Numbered from the stretch's first letter, positions 1-9,907 are shown. The stretch is 64,000 nucleotides of DNA from Blautia pseudococcoides (GCF_001689125.2 NZ_CP015405.2:4738501-4802500); one strand, 5' to 3'. Translations and numbers: made by a program. Notes: a model not told the origin generated them from the letters alone.

Positions 1-1766
1 AGAGGACGTTCCGGGAGATTTATCTGGCTGCATTTGAAACAGCAGTCAAGGAGAGCAGACCGGATACGGTAATGTGTTCTTATAATAAGATCAACGGGAC
101 CTTTGCGTCTGAGGATCACAGGCTGCTCACGGAGATCCTGAGAGACGAGTGGGGATTTGAAGGATATGTTATGTCTGACTGGGGCGCAGTCAATGACAGG
201 GTAAAAGGACTGGAAGCGGGGCTTGACCTGGAGATGCCGGCAAGCGGCGGGCATACGGACGCGGAGATTGTGGAAGCTGTGAGATCCGGTGAGCTTAAGG
301 AAGAGGTTCTGGATACTGCAGTTGAAAGAATTCTGAATATTATCTTTAAATTCACGGATAACCGCCAGCCCGGAAACTTAAACATGGAGGAAGATCATAA
401 ACTGGCTGGAAAGATTGCCAGGGAATCCATGGTGCTGCTGAAAAATGACGGAATCCTGCCGCTTAAAGAGAATGGTCAGAAGATTGCATTTATCGGTAAA
501 TTTGCAGAGAAGCCCAGGTTCCAGGGGGGCGGAAGTTCACATATTAACTCGTTTAAGGTGACCGGCGCGCTGGAGGCTGTGAAGAAATATGCGGATGTGT
601 CCTATGCCCAGGGATATGATGTGAAAGAGGACAAGGCAGATGAAGCCATGCTTGCAGAGGCTGCTGCGGCAGCAGAGAATGCGGATGTAGCTGTGATATT
701 TGCAGGGCTTCCCGATGCATTTGAATCGGAGGGGTATGACAGGGAGCATATGAGAATGCCGGAATGCCAGAACAGACTGATCGCTGAGATTGTAAAGGTA
801 CAGCCCAATACCGTGGTGGTCCTCCACAATGGTTCTCCTGTGGAAATGCCTTGGGCGGATGATGTGAGGGGCATCCTGGAATCTTACCTGTGCGGACAGG
901 CCGTGGGAGAGGCCCAGGTGGATCTTCTCTTCGGCAGGGCAAATCCGTGCGGTAAGCTGGCAGAGACCATTCCGTATAAACTGTCTGATAATCCTTCCTA
1001 CCTGAATTTCCCCGGAGATGGGAAGACCGTGGAGTACAGGGAAGGCGTATTTGTTGGGTACCGCTATTATGATACAAAGGAACTGCCTGTTCGCTATCCT
1101 TTTGGTTATGGCCTGAGTTATACTACCTTTGCCTACAGTGATCTGAAGCTCTCCGCAAAAGAAATGAAGGATACGGACAGGCTGACCGTTTCCCTTAAAG
1201 TTAAAAATACGGGGGACATGGCAGGCAGGGAAATTGTGCAGCTCTATGTGGCGGATAAGACAGGGGTTGTAAGCAGACCGGTGAAAGAACTGAAGAATTT
1301 TGCCAAAGTGGAGCTGGAACCGGGCCAGGAAAAGACAGTTACAATGGAGCTGGATAAGAGAAGTTTTGCGTGGTATAATACAGAAATTTCAGACTGGTAT
1401 GCAGCTACAGGGACATATGAGATCCTTGTGGGAAGTTCATCCAGGGACATCCATTTAAGAGATGCGGTACAGCTTGTCTCCACAACAGAAATTCCTGTAA
1501 AAATCCATATGAATACCACAGTCGCAGAACTGTTGGCAGAGCCTGAAGCGAAAGAGATCATGAGCGGGCTGTTGAAAACCATGATGGAAAATATTGGGGC
1601 GGGAGATGATGGGGAAAGTGCGGCCAGTGAAGCTATTTCTCCGGAAATGTCTCTTAAAATGATGGAGAACTCACCGCTTAGGACATTCAGAAGTTTTGCG
1701 GGAGTCAGCACACGGGAAATACAGGAACTTATAGAAAAGCTCCAGGCAGCAGTGGACGGGAAATAA
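1..1766 (+). CDS. GH3 family beta-glucosidase, 5'-truncated by window edge
   Basis: Glycoside hydrolase family 3 enzyme, expected to remove terminal glucose or a related sugar from beta-linked oligosaccharides. The frame is open from base 3, so the gene starts before the window. The catalytic nucleophile region MSDWGA is visible, with the Asp codon at 177-179, followed by the GH3 C-terminal domain and a fibronectin-III-like domain (VSLKVKNTGDMAGREIVQLY, roughly bases 1190-1250). About 100 extra residues follow the Fn3-like domain; I do not recognise them. There is no signal peptide in the visible part, but the N-terminus is missing. Family assignment is firm; substrate is unknown. Confidence 0.93.
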   Translation, partial: RTFREIYLAAFETAVKESRPDTVMCSYNKINGTFASEDHRLLTEILRDEWGFEGYVMSDWGAVNDRVKGLEAGLDLEMPASGGHTDAEIVEAVRSGELKEEVLDTAVERILNIIFKFTDNRQPGNLNMEEDHKLAGKIARESMVLLKNDGILPLKENGQKIAFIGKFAEKPRFQGGGSSHINSFKVTGALEAVKKYADVSYAQGYDVKEDKADEAMLAEAAAAAENADVAVIFAGLPDAFESEGYDREHMRMPECQNRLIAEIVKVQPNTVVVLHNGSPVEMPWADDVRGILESYLCGQAVGEAQVDLLFGRANPCGKLAETIPYKLSDNPSYLNFPGDGKTVEYREGVFVGYRYYDTKELPVRYPFGYGLSYTTFAYSDLKLSAKEMKDTDRLTVSLKVKNTGDMAGREIVQLYVADKTGVVSRPVKELKNFAKVELEPGQEKTVTMELDKRSFAWYNTEISDWYAATGTYEILVGSSSRDIHLRDAVQLVSTTEIPVKIHMNTTVAELLAEPEAKEIMSGLLKTMMENIGAGDDGESAASEAISPEMSLKMMENSPLRTFRSFAGVSTREIQELIEKLQAAVDGK

Positions 1767-1847
1767 AAGAATATAGCATAGGTCCGGGTTTCTGGATACC
1801 AGGTCTCAGGTTATATTCATGAAATAACTGCAAAAGTACATTTTTAA

Positions 1848-1881
1848 CGGACAGGCGGGAAAGTATATTCCCGGCTGTCCG
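1848..1881 (+). terminator. Hairpin terminator after GH3 gene
   Basis: A 12-bp stem, CGGACAG-g-CGGGA pairing with TCCCG-g-CTGTCCG, has one internal G/G mismatch and is followed by a short T-rich stretch. It lies about 80 bp after the GH3 stop. A TATAAT box at 1889-1894 just downstream could be the -10 of the next gene, but I see no good -35. Confidence 0.6.
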
Positions 1882-1937
1882 TTTGTGGTATAATGAGGAA
1901 AAACAACCGGAGACTGAACGGATAAGGAGGTATTGAT

Positions 1938-2921
1938 ATGTTTCGATGGGGAATTATGGGCGGCGGTTTTATATCATCCCAGTTTGCCAGGGGGCTGGAG
2001 GAAGCGGCGGATATGCAGGTGGAAGTGCTGGCTTCCAGGTCCGGAAGGAATGATTACGGGATAAAGGCAAAGAAATACTGTTGTTCTTATGAAGAGCTGG
2101 TAAATGATAAAGATGTGGATGCAGTGTATGTAGGGACGATCCACCCTCAGCATCTTTCCTGTGTAAAGGCCTGCCTGGAGGCAGGGAAACCTGTATTGTG
2201 CGAGAAGCCGGTGACTATGAACGCCAGGGAGCTGGAAGAGATCCTTCATTTGGCCAGGGAGAACCAAACCTTTTTTATGGAGGCTATGTGGACCAGGTTT
2301 ATTCCTGCCATGCGGGGGCTTAGAAAGGAAATACAGGCTGGTGTGTACGGAAAAGTACATAATATGCATTTTACATTTGGCGGGCCTGCCAAACCGGAGA
2401 CAAGGCGTTTGTTTGAGGCAGGGCTTGGGGGTGGAGCACTTCTTGATGTGGGGGTCTACGGTGTGAGTGTTGCACAGTATCTTCTGGGAGAGGCGCCGGA
2501 TGTAATACATGCATGGTCTGAAAAAAATGAGGAGACAGTGGATTTAAATACATGCATTCAGATGACTTATCCATGTGGATGCCTGGCGGATATGGTATTT
2601 TCCATCAATAGAAAAGTGGACAACAGGGCAGTGATCATCACGGATAAGGCAGAGCTAGAAATACCGTATTTCTGGCGTCCGAATACTGTATATTTGTTTG
2701 AGCCAAATGAAGATTTCCGTACAGATACACTGAAGGAAAAAAGAGTTGTGGAAGTGGCGGGAAACGGATATCATTATGAGGCCTTGGAAGTACAGAAGAT
2801 GCTTAAGGAGGGCAGGACAGAGAGTCCGGTTATGCCCTGGGAAGAGAGTCTTCAGATCATGAAAGAACTGGATGAGATCAGAAGGATCTGCGGAATCCGT
2901 TATCCGCAGGACGCTGAGTGA
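1938..2921 (+). CDS. Gfo/Idh/MocA family oxidoreductase
   Basis: NAD(P)-dependent dehydrogenase of 327 residues acting on a sugar or related polyol. The N-terminal Rossmann motif is GIMGGGFISSQFARGL, and the family motif EKPVTM follows the dinucleotide-binding fold. The C-terminal half is the usual alpha/beta substrate domain. AAGGAGG sits 8 bases upstream of the ATG. Position between a beta-glucosidase and a sugar-lactonase-like gene suggests carbohydrate catabolism; the substrate cannot be read from sequence. Confidence 0.88.
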   Translation: MFRWGIMGGGFISSQFARGLEEAADMQVEVLASRSGRNDYGIKAKKYCCSYEELVNDKDVDAVYVGTIHPQHLSCVKACLEAGKPVLCEKPVTMNARELEEILHLARENQTFFMEAMWTRFIPAMRGLRKEIQAGVYGKVHNMHFTFGGPAKPETRRLFEAGLGGGALLDVGVYGVSVAQYLLGEAPDVIHAWSEKNEETVDLNTCIQMTYPCGCLADMVFSINRKVDNRAVIITDKAELEIPYFWRPNTVYLFEPNEDFRTDTLKEKRVVEVAGNGYHYEALEVQKMLKEGRTESPVMPWEESLQIMKELDEIRRICGIRYPQDAE

Positions 2922-2946
2922 CAAGAGAAGAGGGAGAAGAAGCAAG

Positions 2947-4053
2947 ATGTCAAAGGAGAGACAGGAATTTTTGATCGGCACGTATACGGAGACCGTCATA
3001 TTTGGTGACGGAAGCCGTTTTATTGGTAACGGGCAGGGAATATATTGGGCAGATATAGATATGGTATCCGGTAAAATAAGGCTGAAACAAATCATAGAGG
3101 GGATAAAAAACCCCTCTTATGTCTGTGCAGATAAGGCCGGAAAAAGAATCTATGCGGTGAGTGAACTGGAGGAATATGAAGGGCATAAAAGCGGCGCTGT
3201 GAGTGTCTATGAGGTGGGGGAGGATGGTTCAGTGAAGCTGCTGGACAGGAAAGCTTCCATGGGAACAAATCCGTGTCATCTGTATCTGGATGAGACAGAG
3301 GGGATATTGTACATCAGTAATTATGGAAGCGGTTCAGCCTGTGCGTACAGAATCGGTCAGGATGGGTGTTTAAAGGAGCCGGCCATGGTGATCCGGCATC
3401 ACGGGCATTCCATTGATGAGGAACGGCAGGAAGGGCCGCATGTGCATTCTATTCATCCATGCCGGTTTGCCGAAGGGGTGCTGGTTTGTGATCTGGGACT
3501 GGATAAGATCAGCCGTTGTGTGGTCAGAGAGCAGGATGGCCAGTGGCTTTTCACAGAGGAAGAAAGCTGGATGACAAAGCCCGGATATGGTCCGAGGATG
3601 TTGGTTTATCATCCGGTTCTGCCTATATTCTATGTGGTGCAGGAGATGGGGAACAGGGTTCTTGTATATGAGTATGGAAATGGCACACCGCAGCAGGTAC
3701 AGGATGTTTCCAGTCTTGTGACGGAAGACGGAGGGAATTTTAATACGGCTGCCGAAATACGGATTCATTCCTCGGGGACAAGGCTTTATGTTTCCAATAG
3801 AGGCGCTGACTGTATTACGGTATATGATGTGGACGGAGCAGGAAGGATTGCGCCAAACGGCAGTATACCTTCCGGTGGGAAGACGCCCCGGTGCTTTGCT
3901 GCGGCTGAAAATGCAGAGTCAGGGAATACATTTCTGGTGATCGCAAACCAGGATTCTGATCAGCTTCTATCTGTGAAGCACACGGACTGCCATATGGCGG
4001 AAGCGGAGGATGAACTGCAGGTGGGAAGCCCTGTCTGTGTCTGGTTATTATAA
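2947..4053 (+). CDS. Lactonase-family seven-bladed beta-propeller protein
   Basis: Protein of 368 residues resembling the 6-phosphogluconolactonase/YkgB propeller family: an N-terminal FLIGTYTET-type blade, then YVSNRGADCITVYDV and a GKTPRCFA motif near the end. It would hydrolyse a sugar lactone, possibly a product of the preceding oxidoreductase, 25 bp upstream. I place the start at the ATG at 2947 behind AGAGGGAGAAG; an upstream start inside the previous gene has no ribosome-binding site. The family is clear; the exact lactone is inferred. Confidence 0.85.
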   Translation: MSKERQEFLIGTYTETVIFGDGSRFIGNGQGIYWADIDMVSGKIRLKQIIEGIKNPSYVCADKAGKRIYAVSELEEYEGHKSGAVSVYEVGEDGSVKLLDRKASMGTNPCHLYLDETEGILYISNYGSGSACAYRIGQDGCLKEPAMVIRHHGHSIDEERQEGPHVHSIHPCRFAEGVLVCDLGLDKISRCVVREQDGQWLFTEEESWMTKPGYGPRMLVYHPVLPIFYVVQEMGNRVLVYEYGNGTPQQVQDVSSLVTEDGGNFNTAAEIRIHSSGTRLYVSNRGADCITVYDVDGAGRIAPNGSIPSGGKTPRCFAAAENAESGNTFLVIANQDSDQLLSVKHTDCHMAEAEDELQVGSPVCVWLL

Positions 4054-4149
4054 ATGGATCAAGAGCAGTGAGCTGCCGGGTTTTTAGGCGGCTTTCAGGT
4101 TAAAATAGGAAGTTAGGCGGCAGATTTCCGCCTTGGAAAGAAGAGTAAG

Positions 4150-5508
4150 ATGAAGAAGTCATATGAGATAGATATGTGCAGCGGGCCGCTTTGGGGGAAG
4201 CTTCTGCTGTTTTCCTTACCGCTTATCTTATCAGGTATTCTGCAGCTTTTATTTAATGCTGCGGATATTGTGGTGGTGGGAAGGTTTTCAGGAAACCATG
4301 CGCTTGCAGCAGTGGGATCTACCAGTTCCCTGATACAGCTTTTTGTCAATGTATTTATTGGATGCTCTATTGGGACAAATGTTTTAGTGGGGCGTTTCTA
4401 TGGGGCAAAGGATGCTAAGAATGTCAGTGAGACTGTGCACACGTCCATTTTATTTAGTATTGTATGCGGCTGTATCCTTATTTTTCTGGGAGTGGCATTT
4501 GCAAGACCCATGCTGGAATGGATGGCAACACCCCCGGAAGTGTTGGAACAGGCAGTGCTTTATATGAGGATTTTCTTTGTGGGCATGCCGGCTATGATGC
4601 TCTATAATTTTGGTGCGGCGGTGCTGAGAGCTACGGGAGATACCCAGAGGCCGCTGTATTATCTGCTGCTGGCCGGGGTTATCAATGTGGTGCTGAACCT
4701 GTTTTTTGTGATCGCGTGCGGACTGGGAGTGGCGGGTGTGGCGCTGGCTACGATCATTTCCCAGGCAGTGTCAGCACTTCTCGTACTGCGTTGTCTTATG
4801 CACACGGAGGGCATGTGCAGGCTGGAACTGAAGAAGCTGAAAATGCACAGGGACAAGCTGAAGCACATTGTGCGCATTGGGCTTCCGGCCGGGATGCAGA
4901 GCGCCATATTTTCCATATCAAATGTACTGATCCAGTCATCCGTTAATTCATTCGGTGCCATTGCCATGGCCGGAAATACGGCGGCATCCAATCTGGAAGG
5001 GTTTGTTTATACTTCCATGAATGCTATCTACCAGGCGACTTTAAGTTTTACCAGCCAGAATATGGGGGCGGGGAATCAGAAGCGGATAGATCAGATCCTG
5101 TGGAGGTGTCTGGTGCTGGTGACGGTCATCGGTGGTATTTTCGGATGTCTTATGGTATTGTTTTCACCCCATCTGCTGGGAATCTATTCCTCGGATGCGG
5201 AGGTGACCGCATATGGGATACAGCGGCTTAAAATCATATGTCTTCCGTATTTTCTCTGCGGAATCATGGAAGTGCTGGTGGGGAGTCTGCGCGGCATGGG
5301 ATATTCCGTTATGCCTATGCTGGTATCCCTGACCGGAGCCTGTGGACTTAGGATCGTATGGATCTTTACCGTATTTGCCTGGCAGCACAGCCTGTTTGTT
5401 TTGTATCTGTCGTATCCCATAACCTGGGTGATCACTGCGGCAGCACATTTGGTATGCTGGTGTAAGCTGCGGCAGATCATGAAAAAGCGTAAGTATTCAG
5501 TGCCGTAA
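4150..5508 (+). CDS. MATE family efflux transporter
   Basis: Integral membrane protein of 452 residues with the twelve-helix pattern of multidrug and toxic compound extrusion transporters (NorM/DinF superfamily). MATE-type stretches include the N-terminal PLILSGILQLLFNAADIVVVGRF, read across bases about 4220-4285, and LRATGDTQRPLYYLL in the middle. It would export small organic cations using an ion gradient. It is separated from the lactonase by 96 bp and probably has its own transcript. A second, divergent MATE gene lies at 9992. Confidence 0.92.
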   Translation: MKKSYEIDMCSGPLWGKLLLFSLPLILSGILQLLFNAADIVVVGRFSGNHALAAVGSTSSLIQLFVNVFIGCSIGTNVLVGRFYGAKDAKNVSETVHTSILFSIVCGCILIFLGVAFARPMLEWMATPPEVLEQAVLYMRIFFVGMPAMMLYNFGAAVLRATGDTQRPLYYLLLAGVINVVLNLFFVIACGLGVAGVALATIISQAVSALLVLRCLMHTEGMCRLELKKLKMHRDKLKHIVRIGLPAGMQSAIFSISNVLIQSSVNSFGAIAMAGNTAASNLEGFVYTSMNAIYQATLSFTSQNMGAGNQKRIDQILWRCLVLVTVIGGIFGCLMVLFSPHLLGIYSSDAEVTAYGIQRLKIICLPYFLCGIMEVLVGSLRGMGYSVMPMLVSLTGACGLRIVWIFTVFAWQHSLFVLYLSYPITWVITAAAHLVCWCKLRQIMKKRKYSVP

Positions 5509-5720
5509 CAGATTGGTTAAAAGCAGATATTTGGGAGGACTGCACATTTACTTTTCCTATTAGAATGTTCGGCAGACAGGCAGAGTTTGCAGTTTGGAAT
5601 GTTCGGCGGACGGGTAACATGTTATGGCAAAGACGGTTTTAGATGGTTTTTGTTTGTAACAGCGAAGGTACAGAGTAATTATGGCTTGCCAATTGGGAAT
5701 GTCGGAAAGGAGCGGTCAGT

Positions 5721-6227
5721 ATGGGAAGGTTTAAAATTGAAACAGGTGATATTACAACGTATAGTGTGGATGCCATTGCTAATGCGGCAAACGGTTCCCT
5801 TTTAGGGGGCGGTGGTGTTGACGGGGCTATCCACAGAGCTGCGGGACCGGAACTTTTGGAGGAATGCAGAGGGCTTGGGGGATGTGAGACAGGTCAGGCA
5901 AAGATAACAAAAGGGTATGGGCTGCCTGCTGGATATGTGATTCATACACCGGGGCCTATCTGGAGGGGCGGGGCTTTCGGGGAGGCGGAATTGCTGAAAA
6001 ATTGTTATGAAAACTGCATCCGGTTAGCGCATGAACATGGGTGTAAGACCGTGGCATTTCCGTCTGTCAGTACGGGGATTTACGGTTATCCTCTGGATCA
6101 GGCTGCCCGTATTGCGGTAAAAACCATTCGGGAAGGACTGGAAAAGTATCCTGATATAGAAGAGATCATTATGGTATGTTTTAGTGAGAGAGTGGAAAAG
6201 GCTTATAAAAAGGCGGATAACTATTAA
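5721..6227 (+). CDS. Macrodomain protein, probable O-acetyl-ADP-ribose deacetylase
   Basis: A stand-alone macrodomain of 168 residues. The ADP-ribose-binding signatures are present: VDAIANAANGSLLGGGGVDG near the N-terminus and FPSVSTGIYGYP in the C-terminal third. Such proteins hydrolyse O-acetyl-ADP-ribose or remove ADP-ribose from proteins. AAAGGAG precedes the ATG at good spacing. The 3' end carries a tandem duplication of about 19 bp (6207-6245, TAAAAAGGCRGATAACTAT) that begins at the stop codon. Confidence 0.9.
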   Translation: MGRFKIETGDITTYSVDAIANAANGSLLGGGGVDGAIHRAAGPELLEECRGLGGCETGQAKITKGYGLPAGYVIHTPGPIWRGGAFGEAELLKNCYENCIRLAHEHGCKTVAFPSVSTGIYGYPLDQAARIAVKTIREGLEKYPDIEEIIMVCFSERVEKAYKKADNY

Positions 6228-6419
6228 AAAGGCAGATAACTATTGAGCGCGCTGAAATCCCCATGCCATGGGGCAAATACCTGCGGCCGCTACTTTTGTG
6301 CACGGTCTGTGCAGTAAATGCGCAGACCTGACTGGATAGTTATAAAAGAAGATGCATTGTGGAAAAAATAGACAGATAAACAGGCATCATGGATTAGACA
6401 GGAAAGGAATCTTGAAGAA

Positions 6420-7607
6420 ATGAAAAAATGGAAAAATCTTTTAGCCGGACTGTTGGTTCTGGCGCTTCTTATAACCGGATGCAGTGCAGTGGGGCAGGCA
6501 GCAGACAGCAGGCGGACATCAGAAAGCAGTCAGGCAGTGGGCAGTGGGCAAACGCCAGAAAGCAGCCAGGCAGCAGGGAGTGGGCCAACGTCAGAAAGCA
6601 GCCAGGCGGCAGGCAGTGGACAGCTGACGGTGCATTATCTGGATGTAGGGCAGGGGAACGCAGTGCTTTTGGAGTCTGACGGACACTATATGCTCATAGA
6701 CGGTGGGAACCGGAAAGCGTCCTCCTTTGTTGTAAGCTATCTGAAACGGCAGAATGTGGAGGCGCTGGACTATATACTGATCTCCCATTTTGATGAGGAT
6801 CATTTGGCAGGGGCTATCGGTGCACTTTACCAGTTTCCTGCGGGGAAAGTCATAACGGCTGATTATGAGACAGACTCTTCCATTTATAAGTCTTATCTGG
6901 AAGCTATGGATAAACAGGGATATCAGGAGATACACCCGTCACAGGGGGATGTATTTACCCTCGGAAGTGCTTCCGTACGGATCATCTCCCCGGTTTCCTA
7001 TGGACATGAGGATGAGAATGAGGATTCCGTGGGAGTTATAGTGGAAAATGGGGATAACCGTTTCTTTTTTGGAGGAGACATGGGGAAAACCGGTGAAAAA
7101 GAAGTGATGGGGTCCGGTGTGGATATTGGGGCAGATGTATTTTTGTTGAATCATCACGGTTCTTATCTGAGCAGCGGATTTCTGGAGCGTATTTCTCCAT
7201 CCTGCGCGGTGATAAGCTGCGGAGACGGCAATCGTTACGGGCATCCCAGACAGGATACCATAAAGCTGTTGGAGGGCGCCGGGATTCCTGTATTCCGTAC
7301 GGACAAACAGGGGACTGTCCTTCTCCACAGCGATGGAAAAACGATATCCTGGGAACAGGAGCCATGTAATGATTACACGCCCGGCACAAGAACAGCGTCC
7401 GGTGATAAGGAGGAACCTTATGTGGAGGAAAATAACAGCGATGCGGAGCACTGTGACTATGTATTGAACACACATACGAAAAAAATCCACTTGCCTTCCT
7501 GCTCTTCTTTGAAGGGGATGAAGGAAGAAAATAAGGCTTATTATAAAGGCAGCAAGGATGAGCTTATGGATAACGGATATGAGGCATGCGGGAATTGTAA
7601 GCCATAA
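6420..7607 (+). CDS. ComEC/Rec2-like metallo-beta-lactamase-fold lipoprotein
   Basis: Secreted lipoprotein of 395 residues. A signal peptide ends in lipobox LITGC, followed by a low-complexity linker of three 12-residue repeats based on ESSQAAGSG. A metallo-beta-lactamase-fold domain follows (LDVGQGNAVLLES, LIDGGN, HFDEDH, NHHGS), like the hydrolase part of ComEC. The C-terminus is a small Cys-rich module (YVLNTHTKKIHLPSCSS, then YEACGNCKP). Without ComEC's membrane domain it is more likely an extracellular nuclease or phosphodiesterase than the DNA channel. Family is good; substrate unknown. Confidence 0.85.
   Translation: MKKWKNLLAGLLVLALLITGCSAVGQAADSRRTSESSQAVGSGQTPESSQAAGSGPTSESSQAAGSGQLTVHYLDVGQGNAVLLESDGHYMLIDGGNRKASSFVVSYLKRQNVEALDYILISHFDEDHLAGAIGALYQFPAGKVITADYETDSSIYKSYLEAMDKQGYQEIHPSQGDVFTLGSASVRIISPVSYGHEDENEDSVGVIVENGDNRFFFGGDMGKTGEKEVMGSGVDIGADVFLLNHHGSYLSSGFLERISPSCAVISCGDGNRYGHPRQDTIKLLEGAGIPVFRTDKQGTVLLHSDGKTISWEQEPCNDYTPGTRTASGDKEEPYVEENNSDAEHCDYVLNTHTKKIHLPSCSSLKGMKEENKAYYKGSKDELMDNGYEACGNCKP
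6512..6620 (+). repeat. 36-bp tandem repeats coding the lipoprotein linker
   Basis: Three near-identical 36-bp units (AGAAAGCAGYCAGGCRG core) encode the Ser/Gly/Gln-rich linker between lipobox and hydrolase domain. The unit number could vary between strains by slippage. Confidence 0.75.
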
Positions 7608-7779
7608 GCCTTATAAAAAATCATAAAGGTACAAACGAACCAGTTCATATGATTGGATTTCTAAAATGTCATGCCCTGAGTCTGTAAAGAAGGTAAAGGC
7701 GGCGGCCGGGATGTGGTTCCGGGAAAAAATATAAGCATGGCTGCGGTAAGAAAAAATAAAAATATGTCCTTTCAGGAAT

Positions 7780-7823
7780 AAAAAAGACAAAATGCGGAAG
7801 TGATCCGGGATTTTGTCTTTTTT
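7780..7823. terminator. Bidirectional terminator between convergent genes
   Basis: AAAAAAGACAAAAT (7780-7793) pairs perfectly with ATTTTGTCTTTTTT (7810-7823), giving a 14-bp stem with A-runs and T-runs on both sides. It lies between the lipoprotein gene and the convergent CmpB-like gene and should stop transcription both ways. Confidence 0.85.
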
Positions 7824-7844
7824 ATTTAGGCATTTATACTGCGT

Positions 7845-9200
7845 TTAGTCGTCAACTACTATAGCGTTTGGATAGATTTGTTCCATACGTTTATCGGTAA
7901 AATGTTTATCCAGAAAACGGGTGACCGTATTTTCATCAGCAGATATATTGGAGTGGCGCTCCGTGTATCGGTTAAGTGCAAGGCCTGACATGATCATGTT
8001 GAATATCATGAACAAGATCATAACCCATGTTATAGGAATTCCGGCTTTCTTCGGGAGTTTTTCGATCAGCGCAGACAGCCGTGGGTAAAGGTATTTCAGC
8101 CAGATGACTGCGGCAATGCCCCAGAAAAAGCAGTACAACAAGTTGATCCGGCCCCCCAGATTAAACGGGATATCTCTGTAATCCCAGAACACGGTGCCAA
8201 AGACCAGCTCTGTAAACACACTGCATATGTATTCATAAGCGCCGCCTAATATTGTGCCGAAAATAAAAATGTAGCTGTCACTGCGGCTGCGGTATTGATA
8301 TAAAACAGCAGTCAGCAGAACACAGCCCAGACCCCATACAATGCTGAATGGTCCGTAGACAACACTGCTGCGGCTCATAAACTTTCCGGTAGTTGCAAGG
8401 CAGAAAATAGTCTCGGTAATATCTCCCAGGAAGGCTCCAAGGAAAAACAGGCAGACCAGCTTATAGAACGAACAGCCGACAGCAAATATACCGGCACGCT
8501 CCCTGGCGGCCTCAAGCTGTTCTTCCTTTTCCTGTCTGGCAGCCAGTAATTCTCTCGCCTCCAGGCTGGGATAAGCCTTAGCTATATGCTTCTGCACCCA
8601 TCCGGTCAGGCCTTCACCCATCATATCTGCAGCTTTTTGCAGGTTTTCGGATACATCTTCAATAATGGAGAGTTTTCGCAGTCTGGAATGCACGGCTTTG
8701 ATGGCCATAACCGTTCCAGCCAGGTCCAGACAGAGGAGAACGTAAAGGACAATTAATATAATGGTTCCCAGATTGGAGGGAATAATAGCAAGCAGTTCCT
8801 CCAGGGACGGGTTGACAAAAGAAATACAAATTACGGCTGAGAGTCCCCATACAATGGTGTAGGGGAGGTTGACATAACCACCAAACTGGAATCTTTTCCG
8901 TGAGTAGTCCCACCATTTCCGATGAAATATTTTTTCCAGAACAAAGCCTGTTGAAAATGTGATAACAGATGAAAGGATGACACCGCCAAGAAAAAGAAAG
9001 AACAGTTGATTTTTAAGTTCAGGCAGAAATACAGTAAAAGCCACTGCGCTGAAACCATAAGCCGGACAATAAGGGCCAAATAAAAAACCAACATCAATAA
9101 ATAGATGCTCCCTCACCGCCGCAACCGATGTGCCGACCGCCCAGCCGATGAAAGAATAGAGTAAGAAAAACCATAGAAGTTGATATAGTGTGTAGTTCAA
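7845..9200 (-). CDS. Putative ABC-transporter-permease-like membrane protein (CmpB family), duplicated domain
   Basis: Membrane protein of 451 residues with two copies of the CmpB/DUF1113 domain. Copy one starts near residue 10 (FLLYSFIGWAVGTSVAAV) and contains GFLFGPYCPAYG and FQFGGYVNLPY. Copy two starts near residue 245 (FFLGAFLGDITETIFC) with VVYGPFSIVWG and FNLGGRINLLY. A cytoplasmic, charged, coiled-coil-like linker with repeated EEQLEAARE-type residues lies between them. Databases often label the family permease but no transport role is established. It reads opposite to its neighbours. Confidence 0.8.
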   Translation of the reverse strand: MNYTLYQLLWFFLLYSFIGWAVGTSVAAVREHLFIDVGFLFGPYCPAYGFSAVAFTVFLPELKNQLFFLFLGGVILSSVITFSTGFVLEKIFHRKWWDYSRKRFQFGGYVNLPYTIVWGLSAVICISFVNPSLEELLAIIPSNLGTIILIVLYVLLCLDLAGTVMAIKAVHSRLRKLSIIEDVSENLQKAADMMGEGLTGWVQKHIAKAYPSLEARELLAARQEKEEQLEAARERAGIFAVGCSFYKLVCLFFLGAFLGDITETIFCLATTGKFMSRSSVVYGPFSIVWGLGCVLLTAVLYQYRSRSDSYIFIFGTILGGAYEYICSVFTELVFGTVFWDYRDIPFNLGGRINLLYCFFWGIAAVIWLKYLYPRLSALIEKLPKKAGIPITWVMILFMIFNMIMSGLALNRYTERHSNISADENTVTRFLDKHFTDKRMEQIYPNAIVVDD

Positions 9201-9649
9201 GTTATGCCTCCTTTGGGGTGATGGTGCTTTTTATATACCATATACGTGAGGGTGGGAGATGTCAAGTGTATGAGGTGGAGATTTTCTGGTGCCCATTGAC
9301 AGTGCACATGAGTTTGCAGGGGGATTCGCTCTTGATATGCGGTTAAAGGTGGAAGGGGATTTGTAGGAAATGGGATGAATCTGTGGAAATTAATTGTAAA
9401 TGTGGGGGTAATGTGGTATTATATACAAAAAATAGCTAGGGTGTTTATGCATTTTGCTGTCGCTGCCTTCGTGGTAGCGTGGATTAATTGAATTAAAACT
9501 GATATCCGGATTAATTGCAACCGCCGTTTGCCATCCCATGGCCATATACAATCAAATATCCTACACTACATGAAGTAATAATTTGCATTGACATACAACC
9601 AAATTTCCCGGCATACATTGTAAAAACAACGTTTCCGGGAGATTTTTCC
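9201..9649. other. Intergenic region upstream of spoIIID
   Basis: About 450 bp without a convincing gene. It holds a TTGTAA-17-TATTAT promoter-like pair (9394-9422), a small GC-rich hairpin CGCTGCC-TTCGT-GGTAGCG (about 9465-9483), and a CATACATT box at 9612-9619 that fits a sigma-E -10 element. The last is notable because spoIIID is in the sigma-E regulon in Bacillus and Clostridium. Confidence 0.45.
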
Positions 9650-9907
9650 TTGAAAAGTTATATAGAAGAACGTGCTATATCCATAGCCAACTACATCATT
9701 GAAAACAACGCAACCGTCCGCCAGACTGCCAGGGAGTTTAAGGTGAGCAAAAGCACAGTCCACAAGGACGTTACAGAGCGTCTGCTGCAGCTTAATCCTT
9801 CGCTGGCTAAATGTGCCCGAAAGGTTCTTGACGTGAACAAGCAGGAACGTCATATCCGGGGTGGGATGGCTACCAGGGAAAAATATCTGCACAAGGTGCA
9901 AAAATAA
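9650..9907 (+). CDS. spoIIID: Sporulation transcriptional regulator SpoIIID
   Basis: Small helix-turn-helix DNA-binding protein, 85 residues, that controls mother-cell gene expression during endospore formation. The sequence is almost entirely the conserved family core: YIEERAISIANYIIENNATV, the HTH SKSTVHKDVTERLLQLNP, and the C-terminal HIRGGMATREKYL. I place the start at TTG 9650, because family proteins begin a few residues before YIEER and GGGAGA lies 7-8 bases upstream; the longer open frame back to 9515 has no family similarity. Confidence 0.95.
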   Translation: MKSYIEERAISIANYIIENNATVRQTAREFKVSKSTVHKDVTERLLQLNPSLAKCARKVLDVNKQERHIRGGMATREKYLHKVQK

